Shown here: in pieces, positions 1 through 8,817 of the stretch
How positions within the stretch are numbered: the stretch's first letter is position 1
How the letters are laid out: the number at the start of each line of letters is the position of its first letter
DNA from: an uncultured Chlamydiae bacterium
GTDB taxonomy: Bacteria > Chlamydiota > Chlamydiia > Chlamydiales > Rhabdochlamydiaceae
NCBI GenBank assembly: GCA_903824495.1
Contig: CAIJXB010000016.1
Location: 1 to 64,000, forward strand
Direction of reading: 5' to 3'
Length of the DNA: 64,000 bases
Made by a program: the position numbers and the translations under genes
The notes under the pieces: model-generated
What the model was told of the DNA's origin: nothing
Database searches by the model: none
The model's input: the letters and a program-made list of their open reading frames with translations, nothing else

Positions 1-360
1 GTTTCTTTATATATTAAAAACTATGGCATTACAGATCAAAATGCTCTTATAGAGATAGCCAAGATAGCAGCAGCTAAAGATCCAGAGGGAGTTTCTTTAT
101 ATATTAAAAACTATGGCATTACAGATCAAAATGCTCTTATAGAGATAGCCAAGATAGCAGCAGCTAAAGATCCAGAGGGAGTTTCTTTAGATATTAAAAA
201 CTATGGCGTTACAGATCAGAATGCTCTTATAGAGATAGCCAAGATAGTAGCGGCTCAAAGCGGAGGGGAAGTTTTTCTTTATATTAAAGAATATGGTATT
301 ACAGATCAAAATGTTCTTATAGAAATAGCGAAAATTGCAATTATCAATAGTCCCTTAAAT
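1..360 (+). repeat. 90-bp in-frame tandem repeats
   Basis: Four units of 90 bp lie at 1-90, 91-180, 181-270 and 271-360. Units 1 and 2 are identical base for base; unit 3 differs at a few positions in its first two thirds and more at its end; unit 4 is diverged. Each unit encodes 30 residues in frame. The array begins exactly at the window edge, so more copies probably lie upstream. Confidence 0.95.
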
Positions 361-2253
361 ATTTTAGAAAAATTGGACCGACTTTTCTTAGATCCAAACT
401 TTAAATCTACAGACACATACAAGTATCTTCTTTTTAAAGTACTTTCCTGTGGACTATTGAAAATGGAAGGCGATTCTCTTGACCAGTTTCAATCTTTTGA
501 AAAACTAGCTCCGTTGCTTGAAAACGGTCTCTCTGAAGAAGAGAATGTAGTGATCTTAAAAAGCAAATCTGCTGTAGAGCTTTTTAAAGAGTGTATTGAA
601 AGATTTGAAAAAAAACTCAATAGACAATCCCCTTGCCAAAAAGCCTTAGGGTATCGCAACAAACAAATATCGCACTCTCTTATTAATACTTTTATTGAAG
701 AATCTTCTTCTGAGGATTGTCAAAAGGCTTATGCGTCTTTGATAGGCACAGCGGTGACTCGCTATCTCCCATCGATTGTCCCTGCTAAGTGGATGTCTGC
801 TTCGGGCAGAAAAGATCCCCCGGCAGAACTCTTAAGTTTTTTTAAGATTTTTAAAGATCAACTTAAAGACAAAAATACCGGCCTAATGCAGATGTATCTG
901 CTGGCCGCCTTGTCATTAGACAACCTACAAGGGGTGTCGTCACAAAGAAAGCTAGGTCTTTTATCTGCCGCATGCAGTCAAAAGACAGAGGAAGATATCC
1001 AAATGGGCCTTAGCAGCCTCTACTCTTTTGCAATAAGAGGGCAGGCATCTATTTTAAATAGTCTTGATATGGATAATGCAAAAGATATTAAAAATGTTTT
1101 TATAAACGCCTTTAAGGAGATGCTTTTGAAAGATCCCCTTCTAGATATGTCAGGTATCTCTGACACTGCTCAGTTTATTTCAAGGTATCAAGAATCTTTT
1201 GATCATATGAGGATCCCCCTTGCATTAGAAGTTTACAAATCAAAGATATCTGGGTTAAAGAATGAGAGGGTTGAAACTACTTTAAAGCGTTTTATTCGAA
1301 GTGTTGTTTTAAAGACTTTTGATAAAGAAAGATTTCGAACAGACATCAACCCTCATTTAGCAAAGATTCAAGAGCAGGATGAAAAGCTATTTAATGATTG
1401 GAAGGTTTTGAAATTTTCGGCTTCTGTAATCTCTATATCTACCGGAGAGAGTCAGGCAAAATTTTCTTTTCGAAATTTTTTCGAGACTAAGCTTGGAGAC
1501 CAACACTGGCATAAAAATGGGAAAGATCTACTACCGGATCTTACGGCTTATCTAAAAGAGGAGAGTATTCCAAACCCCAATAATCCAATTCTGCAAACCT
1601 GTAGGGAACTGATAGAAACGGGCACTTTATCCAAAGAAGAACAAATAGAGAAGGTCCGAAAGATTTTAGCAAAGATAGAAAAAGATCCAAACTTAAAAGG
1701 ATTGGAGTTTTGGAATGACTTAACAGGTCTTATTCGAGGGTTAAGTGCCAAGAGTGAAGTGGGCTTTGATGAAACGGTAGTTTTTTCCAAAGACTGGCAG
1801 GATCTTTTCCTGTCAGGAACTGAAGTTGCGGGGAGTTGCCAGAGAATCGATGGAGTGCCTGGTATGAATAAATGCCTCTTGGCTTACTGTATGGATGGAA
1901 AGAATGGAATGGTCGCTGTTAAAAGCAAAACAGGGAAAACTTTGGCAAGATCGATGCTAAGGCTTCTATGGAATGAAAAAGAGCAAAAGCCTGCGCTTTT
2001 TTTAGATAGACTCTACCCCAATCTTTGCCCTTCAGAAAGAAGTGAAGCTATTATGAAAGCAGCAACTGAGTGCGCCCGGCAATTGAATTGTGATCTATTT
2101 ACTTGTTGGGATGGGTGTCAGGAAGTTCCCGAAGTGACTATAGAGTCTTTAGGGGGGGCATGTCCTTATGAATATGCAGATGCTGCAGGTGGGGCTATGG
2201 CAGATGGGGTATTCGAAATCGAGAACTTGAGGCAAGCTTATTCGGCTGCTTGA
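1..2253 (+). CDS. Large repeat protein, 5'-truncated by window edge (paralogue of 4568-7435)
   Basis: The reading frame is open from base 1, so the gene starts upstream of the window; 750 codons are visible. Residues 1-120 are four 30-residue repeats with the core IKNYGITDQNALIEIAKIA, predicted to form pairs of helices (an alpha-solenoid). The rest is a long helical region and a C-terminal domain with GSCQ, KCLLAYCMDGKN and LFLDRLYP motifs. Almost the whole visible protein aligns with the protein at 4568-7435. No enzyme family is recognised. A TTG inside the frame at 373 could be mistaken for a start, but the coding repeats run through it. Function unknown; a secreted or host-interaction role is inferred only from the repeat architecture and the paralogy. 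Confidence 0.85.
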   Translation, partial: VSLYIKNYGITDQNALIEIAKIAAAKDPEGVSLYIKNYGITDQNALIEIAKIAAAKDPEGVSLDIKNYGVTDQNALIEIAKIVAAQSGGEVFLYIKEYGITDQNVLIEIAKIAIINSPLNILEKLDRLFLDPNFKSTDTYKYLLFKVLSCGLLKMEGDSLDQFQSFEKLAPLLENGLSEEENVVILKSKSAVELFKECIERFEKKLNRQSPCQKALGYRNKQISHSLINTFIEESSSEDCQKAYASLIGTAVTRYLPSIVPAKWMSASGRKDPPAELLSFFKIFKDQLKDKNTGLMQMYLLAALSLDNLQGVSSQRKLGLLSAACSQKTEEDIQMGLSSLYSFAIRGQASILNSLDMDNAKDIKNVFINAFKEMLLKDPLLDMSGISDTAQFISRYQESFDHMRIPLALEVYKSKISGLKNERVETTLKRFIRSVVLKTFDKERFRTDINPHLAKIQEQDEKLFNDWKVLKFSASVISISTGESQAKFSFRNFFETKLGDQHWHKNGKDLLPDLTAYLKEESIPNPNNPILQTCRELIETGTLSKEEQIEKVRKILAKIEKDPNLKGLEFWNDLTGLIRGLSAKSEVGFDETVVFSKDWQDLFLSGTEVAGSCQRIDGVPGMNKCLLAYCMDGKNGMVAVKSKTGKTLARSMLRLLWNEKEQKPALFLDRLYPNLCPSERSEAIMKAATECARQLNCDLFTCWDGCQEVPEVTIESLGGACPYEYADAAGGAMADGVFEIENLRQAYSAA

Positions 2254-2344
2254 ATTTGATATTGCTATAATTTATAGGAGGGGTAACCCCCTAGATTTAT
2301 CTATGGGGGAGTGGTTCAGTATAGTGTTGGTAAAAATTAAACTT

Positions 2345-2917
2345 TTAAGTTTTCTGCAAAAGACAAGAGACAAAAACCTCTACTCCAAGACCATTGCCAG
2401 CTCCATCCATTTCTTCACCCGATGTTGCTTGCACAAGAATATCGGGAGGGGTTTTCTGAAACGTAAAAAAGTCTTCTAGGTTTTTTTCAACAAGACTCCA
2501 TTTCACACGAGGCTTACCCTTCACCATAATCTTGAGATCTGAAAGTTCATAGTCAGAATTTTGAAGATGGATCGCAGCTTCCTTCACAAACTCGCTACTA
2601 TCTCGACCTGAGTTAGCCTTATCGGTGTTAGGGAATAAAGAGCCAATATCGCGCGCCCGTTTATCTGCAAGAGCAGAGAGTAGTGCATTGACAACGGCAT
2701 GGTAGAGAACATCTCCATCGCTTCTAGCTTTAAAAGGGCCATACATTTGTTGCTCTTTTTCATCTAGAATCACTCCACCGATGATGAGCTTTTTGTCTTT
2801 GCTAAAATATTCCGTTTCGAGATCCACCGTAGAGTTTTTTTCTAAAAGCTCTTTTTCTTCAGTTGTTAAAAAACGGTGACTGTCGTAGCCGTAGCCGAGT
2901 TTAAAGGGGCGAGTCAT
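2345..2917 (-). CDS. ispF: 2-C-methyl-D-erythritol 2,4-cyclodiphosphate synthase IspF
   Basis: Cyclises CDP-ME 2-phosphate to MEcPP in the non-mevalonate isoprenoid pathway, in the cytosol. The N-terminus GYGYDSHRF carries the zinc-binding Asp/His pair; ARSDGDVLYHAVVNALL is the second family signature with the third zinc histidine; DIGSLFPNTD follows. The C-terminal region DGAGNGLGVE replaces the usual TGRGEGI. At 190 residues it is longer than the common 157-160, with an insertion near residues 25-45 before the IIGG strand. AAGG lies about 10 nt before the ATG. It stands alone between two plus-strand genes and is divergent from the antiporter at 3062. The assignment is firm. Confidence 0.93.
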   Translation of the reverse strand: MTRPFKLGYGYDSHRFLTTEEKELLEKNSTVDLETEYFSKDKKLIIGGVILDEKEQQMYGPFKARSDGDVLYHAVVNALLSALADKRARDIGSLFPNTDKANSGRDSSEFVKEAAIHLQNSDYELSDLKIMVKGKPRVKWSLVEKNLEDFFTFQKTPPDILVQATSGEEMDGAGNGLGVEVFVSCLLQKT

Positions 2918-2950
2918 TGTAGAAAACCTTTTGGTTAGACATCCATATTG

Positions 2951-2990
2951 ATATCCGTAAATATCCGATTATACCCATAAATACCCATAT
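2951..2990. repeat. Four 10-bp phased repeats in a divergent intergenic region
   Basis: ATATCC at 2951, ATATCC at 2961, ATACCC at 2971 and ATACCC at 2981 form four units at exactly 10-bp spacing (consensus ATAYCCRTAA). They lie between the divergent starts of ispF and the antiporter gene. Same-face spacing suggests a protein-binding array; no known operator is recognised. Confidence 0.6.
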
Positions 2991-3061
2991 TGTCGAGCCG
3001 TGTAATGTTCTTGCTCTGGAAAAACAGGAACACATATAAGGGGCTTTTTAGGGAGATCTCG

Positions 3062-4279
3062 ATGGAAGCTCATACATTTTTGATACAACTAGTTCTAGTT
3101 TTAATATCTGCAAGGGTAGTAGGTGAGATTGTTGCTTATTTCAAATTTCCCTCTGTTGTTGGGGAGCTCGTAGCCGGAATTTTGATTGGGCCTAGTGTGT
3201 TTAGCCTAGTAGAGATCAGCGTTCCTATGAACCTCCTTGCTGAAATTGGGATCATTTTGCTTCTTTTTGAAGTGGGGATGGAAACAGATGTTAGACGCCT
3301 AACGTCTTCTGGCCCCAAAGCTCTTATTGTGGCGCTTGGAGGAGTTGTTTTTCCATTTCTCTTAGGGTTTTATGCAAGCTATAGCCTCTTTCATTTTACA
3401 CTCCTTGCAAGCTTGTTCATTGGAAGTACACTTACTGCGACAAGCATTGGAATTACTCTCAGAGTCTTGCGCGATCTAAAAAAGCAAGACTCTCATGAAG
3501 CGCAGATTATTTTAGGGGCAGCTGTCTTTGATGATGTGATCGGGATCATTTTACTTGCGATGCTCTACGAGTTTTCTTTAAGTGGCGTAGTAGATGTATG
3601 GCATGCAGGTAAAGTTCTTATTTGTGTTGTACTATTCTTTTGTCTTTCACCTATTGCTGCTAAAGGCATTTCTCATATCATTAAAAAGTGGGAAGAAAAA
3701 AGTGATATTCCAGGACTTTTAGAAGCGACTATTGTATCTCTTATTTTGTTCTTTGCTTGGATAGCGTATCAGTTAGGCGCTCCAGAGCTCCTCGGTGGTT
3801 TTGCAGCGGGGATTGCGCTTTCTAAGCAATTTAAATTTCCATTTGTTAAATCTTTTCCCAAAAACGCAGATTTTAATCAACGTGCTGAAAAGCACATGAA
3901 ACCGATCATTCACTTGTTTGCTCCGATCTTTTTTGTGTCGATCGGGCTTTCTTTGGATCTGAGGACTGTAGAGTGGAGCTCTCTGTATATTTGGATTTTG
4001 ATGGGTTCTTTATTTTTAGTAGCGATATTAGGTAAACTCCTTGCTGGATTTCTTCTTTCAAAAGAAAAAAGCTCTACTAAATGGGCGATAGGGACAGCCA
4101 TGATCCCTCGAGGAGAAGTAGGCCTTATTTTTGCAAACATAGGCCTTACTGCTGGAGTCTTCGCTCAAGATGTCTATACAGCTGTTGTTTTAGTGATTGC
4201 TCTTACAACGCTTCTTGCTCCTATTTTTCTAAGATTCGTTTATCAAAAAGCAGAAAAGAAGTTTTTAGGATTGTTTTAA
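3062..4279 (+). CDS. CPA2-family cation:proton antiporter (KefB/NapA-like)
   Basis: A 405-residue integral membrane protein with about 12-13 hydrophobic segments. The motif AAVFDDVIGIILLA carries the adjacent Asp pair used for ion/proton exchange in CPA2 antiporters, and EIGIILLLFEVGMETD and GELVAGILIGPSV are other family signatures. It ends shortly after the last membrane segment, with no KTN/TrkA nucleotide-binding domain, unlike KefB/KefC. I chose ATG 3062 because AGGGAG lies 8 nt before it; the frame also runs upstream to a TTG at 2990 without a ribosome site. The likely role is Na+/H+ or K+/H+ exchange in the inner membrane; the exact ion is not readable. Confidence 0.88.
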   Translation: MEAHTFLIQLVLVLISARVVGEIVAYFKFPSVVGELVAGILIGPSVFSLVEISVPMNLLAEIGIILLLFEVGMETDVRRLTSSGPKALIVALGGVVFPFLLGFYASYSLFHFTLLASLFIGSTLTATSIGITLRVLRDLKKQDSHEAQIILGAAVFDDVIGIILLAMLYEFSLSGVVDVWHAGKVLICVVLFFCLSPIAAKGISHIIKKWEEKSDIPGLLEATIVSLILFFAWIAYQLGAPELLGGFAAGIALSKQFKFPFVKSFPKNADFNQRAEKHMKPIIHLFAPIFFVSIGLSLDLRTVEWSSLYIWILMGSLFLVAILGKLLAGFLLSKEKSSTKWAIGTAMIPRGEVGLIFANIGLTAGVFAQDVYTAVVLVIALTTLLAPIFLRFVYQKAEKKFLGLF

Positions 4280-4303
4280 ACAGTTTTTTTATGGGGAATG
4301 TCA

Positions 4304-4450
4304 ATGAGCGGAGTATCAGGAAATCCGATCTTAAAATACACACAAGGTATTTTATCGCCTGAAGAGCGAGCTGCTGATGTTGAAACTGTAGAAAAAATCC
4401 GGACTTTTATGGAAGGGACTCCTGCGGTAATCGATCCTATTATAGCTTGA
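4304..4450 (+). pseudogene. Truncated N-terminal copy of the large repeat-protein family
   Basis: A 48-residue open frame starting MSGVSGNPILKYTQG and ending at TGA 4448-4450. Its first 40 residues align with the N-terminus of the next gene (GNPILKYTQGVLS at 4580 onward), after which the frame stops. It lies 24 nt after the antiporter and 117 nt before the intact paralogue. It looks like the stump of a deleted family member, although it could still be expressed as a small peptide. Confidence 0.75.
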
Positions 4451-4567
4451 CCTGCTCCCCCATAAGTAGTAAAGAATTTAAAGAGATATGGGAAAAATAG
4501 AAGATTGAACAAATATATGTTCTGAATGTTTAGAAAAAAGTTGCAAGATCATTGAGGAGGGATGCTA

Positions 4568-7435
4568 GTGAGTGAGATAGAAGGAAATCCGATTTTAAAA
4601 TATACACAAGGTGTTTTATCGCTTGAAGATCTAGCTACTGAAGATATTGGAAGTGTAGTAAGAATCCAAAAATTTATAAATGAGAACCCGAATGTGATCA
4701 ATTCTAATTTAGAGAGTTCCACTTCTATAAAAAATCTTTTCGGTAATTTAGAGGCGCTTCTCCAAAAGCAGCCTTTTTTAAAGTCAGACGTCGAAAAAAT
4801 AAAGGACGTAGTGGAGATGATCCTTACAAAAAATTGCAACTCTCCAAGAACAATGGATAAATACAAAGACTTGAGCTTTAGTCATCTCAAAGAATTGGTT
4901 TCAAGAACCATAGAAAAGTTGTCAGAAGGACAGGTTCTGAATTGGCTAGATCCTAAGAATATTCAACAAATCAAAGATCAAAGGGTCCGCGTAGAAGTTA
5001 TAAAATGTTTGACAGTTATGGGTTCAGTGAAAGTTTCTTTGAATATTAAAGAATATGACATCATCGATCAATCAGAGCGTGTGGAAATAGCCAAGCTCGT
5101 CGCAGCTCAAAATGGATTGCTTGTTTCTTATTTCATTAAAAATTATGGAATTACAAATCAAGCGGATCTTGTGGAGATAGCTAAGATCGCTGCATCTCAA
5201 GAGGGAAGATATGTTTTTGCTTGCATTAACAACTATAACATCAAAGATCGAGCGGCGCTTATAGAAATTGCAAAGATCGCTGAATCTCAAGATAGAGAGG
5301 AGATTTCCGCATACATTAGAAAGCGTGACATTGCAGATCAAGAGATACTTGTAGCTGTTCTGAAGATTGCTGCAGCTCAAAACGTAAAGGAAGTTTTTGA
5401 ATATATTGAAAAATATAATTGTATTAAAGATCGATCGGCGCTTATAGATATTGCAAAGATTGCCATTTTCAACGATCCCATGATGACCTTATGGCATCTA
5501 TCGACGTTTCGCTTCAGTTTAGACGATATAGATGTTTCAGACGGTATAGATGATTCAGACTGCATATATGATAATGAATACAAAAAACTTCTTTTTATAG
5601 AGCTAGCTTATCTGTTGCCATATATGAATGATGATTGTTTTAAACAGTTCGATGGTTTTTGCGAACTGGCTCCTCTAATTGAAGAAGGATCATCTCTAGT
5701 AGAAAAAGAATTAATTTTACAGTCGAAGACCCCCTTAGGACTTTTTAAAGAGTATCTCAAAGAATCTGAAAAGACATTTTCTAAAAAGTTGCAACAAAAT
5801 TCTCCGATTGAGCAAGCATTCAAATATCGCAATAAACAAATAGCTTATTCTCTCATAGCGACGTTCATCGAAGAAGCTTCAGACATAAGCTACCGAGAGG
5901 CTTATTTAGCGCTTGCGGGAGAAACCGTAACACCCAGGCTCCCGTCTATTCTTCCGGCTAAATGGATGAAAGAGTCCGGAATAACAGAAGCTCCGGAAGG
6001 GCTTTTAAAGTTTTTTAAGGAATCTAAATGGGCATTGAAAAATAAAGATACAGGGCTCATGCAAATGTATTTACTAGCAGCGTTATCATTAGATAGATTG
6101 CAGTATCTCCTTCCGGAACGGAAGCTCGAGCTTTTATCGATCATGTGCAGTCAAACAGCTGCCGAAGATATATTAAAATCCCTTAACTATCTCTATTGTT
6201 TTTCTTCAAGAAAGGAAGAGAGTGTCTTACATGCGCTTATATTTGAAGCTCCGGAAGATATTAATGAGGTTCTTTCTAAGGCCTTTGAAGGTATGCTTTC
6301 TAAAGATCCTTTTGTAGACATGTCTAATGTGTCTGATATTCGTGGTTTTATTGATTTCTACCTAGAGTTATTTGGTCATATGAGAATACCTCTCGCTTTA
6401 GAGGTTTACAAAGCAAAGATAGTTACTTTAAATGATGAGCGGATGAAAACTGAAGTAAAGCGTTTTATCAGTAGCGTTCTTTTAAAAATTTTTGATGAGG
6501 AAAGATTTCGAACAGATATCAACCCTCATCTAGCAAAGATAGAAAGCAATGATAGTTCCGTATTCAATGCTTGGAAAACCTTAGAGTTCTCAGCTCCAGT
6601 ATCAGCTATTTCTACTGGAGTCGAGCAAACAAGCTTTTCTTTTCGAGGTTTTTTTGAAACCAAACTTCATGATGGTCACTGGGGTAAAGGTGAGGAGGAT
6701 AAATTGCCGCATCTTACGGCCTATCTAAAGGGTTGGATTATCGAGGATCCTAATGATCCGGTCCTTCAAAACTGCCGTGAGTTGATAGAAAATGAAGATT
6801 TATTAAAAGAAGAGCAAATAAAGGAAATTCAAAAGATTTTAAGTCTGCTAAAGGATCCGAAATTACGAGACTTGGAGTTCGAAAACGATTTAGAAGGTCT
6901 TATTCGAGAGCTAAATTCTAAAGATCAAATAAGAACCAATGAAGAGGCGGTTCTTTCCAAAGATTGGCAAGATCTTTTCTTATCAGGCACTGAAGTTACA
7001 GGTAGTTGCCAAAGAGTTGACGGAGATCCTAGGGCCACTAAATGTTTACTTGCGTATTGCATGGACGGGAAAAATGCGATGGTAGCAGTAAAGGATAAAG
7101 AAGGTAATAAAACTTTGGCAAGATCGATGCTGAGGCTTCTTTGGAATGAAAATGAGCAAAAGCCCGCTCTTTTTTTAGATAGACTCTATCCGGATCCATG
7201 TCTCGCCGAAAGGAAACAAGCTATTGTAGAAGCGGCAACGGCATGCGCCAAGCAATTAAACTGCGATCTTTTTACTAAGTGGGAAGGATATGCGGAGGTC
7301 CCAAATACAATCGTAAGATCTTTAGGAAGTTCATCCCCGTATGAATATACAGATGCGGCAGAAGGAGTCATGGCAAATGGGATATTTCAGATAGACAACC
7401 TCAAAAAGGTGTATCCTTCTACTTCAATGCCATAA
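4568..7435 (+). CDS. Large 30-residue-repeat protein, intact family member
   Basis: A 955-residue protein of unknown function. After an N-terminal GNPILKYTQG leader and a helical region (to about residue 155), five degenerate 30-residue repeats follow (core IKxYxIxDQxxLVEIAKIAAxQ), about residues 155-310. A long helical middle section and a C-terminal domain from about residue 790 follow, with WQDLFLSGTEVTGSCQ, KCLLAYCMDGKN and LFLDRLYP. The start is taken as GTG 4568: GAGGAGG (4554-4560) is 7 nt upstream, whereas it abuts the ATG at 4562, and the GTG aligns exactly with the ATG of the fragment at 4304. No signal peptide or membrane segment is evident. It overlaps the convergent gene at 7419 by 17 nt. 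Confidence 0.88.
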   Translation: MSEIEGNPILKYTQGVLSLEDLATEDIGSVVRIQKFINENPNVINSNLESSTSIKNLFGNLEALLQKQPFLKSDVEKIKDVVEMILTKNCNSPRTMDKYKDLSFSHLKELVSRTIEKLSEGQVLNWLDPKNIQQIKDQRVRVEVIKCLTVMGSVKVSLNIKEYDIIDQSERVEIAKLVAAQNGLLVSYFIKNYGITNQADLVEIAKIAASQEGRYVFACINNYNIKDRAALIEIAKIAESQDREEISAYIRKRDIADQEILVAVLKIAAAQNVKEVFEYIEKYNCIKDRSALIDIAKIAIFNDPMMTLWHLSTFRFSLDDIDVSDGIDDSDCIYDNEYKKLLFIELAYLLPYMNDDCFKQFDGFCELAPLIEEGSSLVEKELILQSKTPLGLFKEYLKESEKTFSKKLQQNSPIEQAFKYRNKQIAYSLIATFIEEASDISYREAYLALAGETVTPRLPSILPAKWMKESGITEAPEGLLKFFKESKWALKNKDTGLMQMYLLAALSLDRLQYLLPERKLELLSIMCSQTAAEDILKSLNYLYCFSSRKEESVLHALIFEAPEDINEVLSKAFEGMLSKDPFVDMSNVSDIRGFIDFYLELFGHMRIPLALEVYKAKIVTLNDERMKTEVKRFISSVLLKIFDEERFRTDINPHLAKIESNDSSVFNAWKTLEFSAPVSAISTGVEQTSFSFRGFFETKLHDGHWGKGEEDKLPHLTAYLKGWIIEDPNDPVLQNCRELIENEDLLKEEQIKEIQKILSLLKDPKLRDLEFENDLEGLIRELNSKDQIRTNEEAVLSKDWQDLFLSGTEVTGSCQRVDGDPRATKCLLAYCMDGKNAMVAVKDKEGNKTLARSMLRLLWNENEQKPALFLDRLYPDPCLAERKQAIVEAATACAKQLNCDLFTKWEGYAEVPNTIVRSLGSSSPYEYTDAAEGVMANGIFQIDNLKKVYPSTSMP

Positions 7436-7739
7436 TAACAGACTGCCTTTGCTGCTCAAGCTGTTGAAGCTGGCTGTTGAGGTTTTGGACATCTTGCATA
7501 GCCTCTTCTGTTCTTCTCGCTTGTCTGCGTCCATTGCCAGGAAGAATACCAACAGAGCCTCTTTCTAAGTGCTGGGCAATCTCTGCTTTGTATTCGAGTT
7601 TTTGCTTTTCAAGCTCTTCGATTTGACGATCGAGTGTAACGAGCTGCTCGAGTTGACTTTTTAACATTTGAGCTTGCGCTGAGTCATCTGCATAAAGTGC
7701 ACAGGTTAAGAGCGGAAGAATGAGAAGATGTTTTTTCAT
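7419..7739 (-). CDS. Small exported coiled-coil protein
   Basis: 106 residues. The first 17 (MKKHLLILPLLTCALYA) form a signal peptide with a likely cut before DDSAQ. The mature part is mostly a heptad-rich coiled coil (SQLEQLVTLDRQIEELEKQK) with a second Gln/Leu-rich coil at the end, joined by a basic linker. AAGGA lies 8 nt before the ATG. It is the last gene of a minus-strand run behind mcsA-mcsB, with a 12-nt gap. The family is not recognised; a periplasmic protein is inferred. Confidence 0.75.
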   Translation of the reverse strand: MKKHLLILPLLTCALYADDSAQAQMLKSQLEQLVTLDRQIEELEKQKLEYKAEIAQHLERGSVGILPGNGRRQARRTEEAMQDVQNLNSQLQQLEQQRQSVIMALK

Positions 7740-7751
7740 AGAAAAAAGTCC

Positions 7752-8816
7752 TTAAAGTTGTAGGGTTGCTTTTTGTAGTTGCTTATGAAGGTATTCAGCA
7801 CGAGCTGCGGAAAGTTCTTTTTGATCGAGGGAAATCTTTTCATGAGATTTAAGAAGATGAGCTCTTCGACACCTAAAGAAAAGCTCATTCACTTCTTCAT
7901 CAGAGATTCCTTTAACAAGGCCAAGATCGATCCCAAGCTTGATTTGACTTAGGGCATTTAAGGCTTCTTTAGTATCGAGCTGATAAGAGTGGTTAAGTAG
8001 ACCATAGCTTCTACTCATTTTATCTTTGAGCTCAAGTGATGGGTTTTTTTGCTGAAGAAGACGCTCGTCTTTTTCAGCGAGGACTAAAAGAGTTGCAGCT
8101 CTATGAAGCTCTTTTAAAATAGATCCTTCATCAGGCCCTAGCGTAAAGCTGTTTTTAAGGATGATAAAATCTCCGATGAGTTCATCTTGTCCAAAAAGGC
8201 CAGATGCCTGAACGCTTTCATCTAAGCCTTTGAGAGACTCTTCCAGTTTATTTGAGAGAATTAAAGCGGGGAGATGTAAATAGCAAGAAACAACAAGAGC
8301 TGTTCCACAAAGGGCAGGACTACTTGTCAAATATCCAAATTTAGGTGAAAAGGCGTATTCTAGCTTGTTGCCAATAGATGTTTCTATTTTGCTCAAAGAT
8401 TCCCAAGCCTGCTGCCACTTTCCTTTACAGTCGATCCATTGTAAGCTTAAATGGTCATGAATGTTTAAAGTGGCTAAAAAGTGAGCTGATTCATCGATGA
8501 TAAAAGCTTGCTGCTCACTTGTGTTTTGCAGGCCTTCTTGAGCTAGAAAATGTTCGCACAAGAATTCTTTTTCTAAAGCAGATAAAGTGGCCGCTGAAAG
8601 ATATAGAGGAGCTTTAAGCTCCGGAACATCGAGAAGAAGCTTTTGAAGTAATGGAAGCAGCTGAGAGGCCTCTCTTTCACTTAACTTCCCTGGAAAGGGA
8701 TACTTGGCGATGTTTCTATGAAGAAAAAAGCAGCTAGCAGGCCATATGGGATTGCTACTTGGATCCCAAGGAGCATGTGAAAGCATTGAATTTGGAAGGT
8801 TGCTTTTTTCACTCAC
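7752..8816 (-). CDS. mcsB: McsB-like protein arginine kinase homologue with degenerate active site
   Basis: 354 residues of the ATP:guanido phosphotransferase fold. The C-terminal half matches McsB well (SRSYGLLNHSYQLDTKEAL, IKLGIDLGLVKGIS). The N-terminal SSRIRLARN signature is reduced to a sequence ending FFLHRN, and the catalytic loop normally reading LTSCPTNLGTG is LTSSPALCGTA, so the catalytic Cys is Ser166. Kinase activity is therefore doubtful, while phospho-arginine binding by the C-terminal domain may persist. GTG 8816 is chosen: AAGGGAG lies 9 nt upstream and the codon follows the mcsA stop by 1 nt; ATG 8786 is an alternative. The frame also extends backwards inside mcsA, which is not coding. 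Confidence 0.85.
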   Translation of the reverse strand: MSEKSNLPNSMLSHAPWDPSSNPIWPASCFFLHRNIAKYPFPGKLSEREASQLLPLLQKLLLDVPELKAPLYLSAATLSALEKEFLCEHFLAQEGLQNTSEQQAFIIDESAHFLATLNIHDHLSLQWIDCKGKWQQAWESLSKIETSIGNKLEYAFSPKFGYLTSSPALCGTALVVSCYLHLPALILSNKLEESLKGLDESVQASGLFGQDELIGDFIILKNSFTLGPDEGSILKELHRAATLLVLAEKDERLLQQKNPSLELKDKMSRSYGLLNHSYQLDTKEALNALSQIKLGIDLGLVKGISDEEVNELFFRCRRAHLLKSHEKISLDQKELSAARAEYLHKQLQKATLQL

Positions 8817-8817
8817 T

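Noticed and set aside
1..360. Possible CRISPR-like direct repeats at the left edge
   Set aside because: The units are contiguous with no spacers and are in frame with a long coding region.
373..375. TTG as the start of the first large protein
   Set aside because: The frame and the repeat homology continue upstream to base 1, so the gene is cut by the window edge.
2990..3061. Upstream TTG extension of the antiporter
   Set aside because: It lies in the phased repeat region, adds a non-membrane tail without homology, and the ATG at 3062 has a good AGGGAG site.
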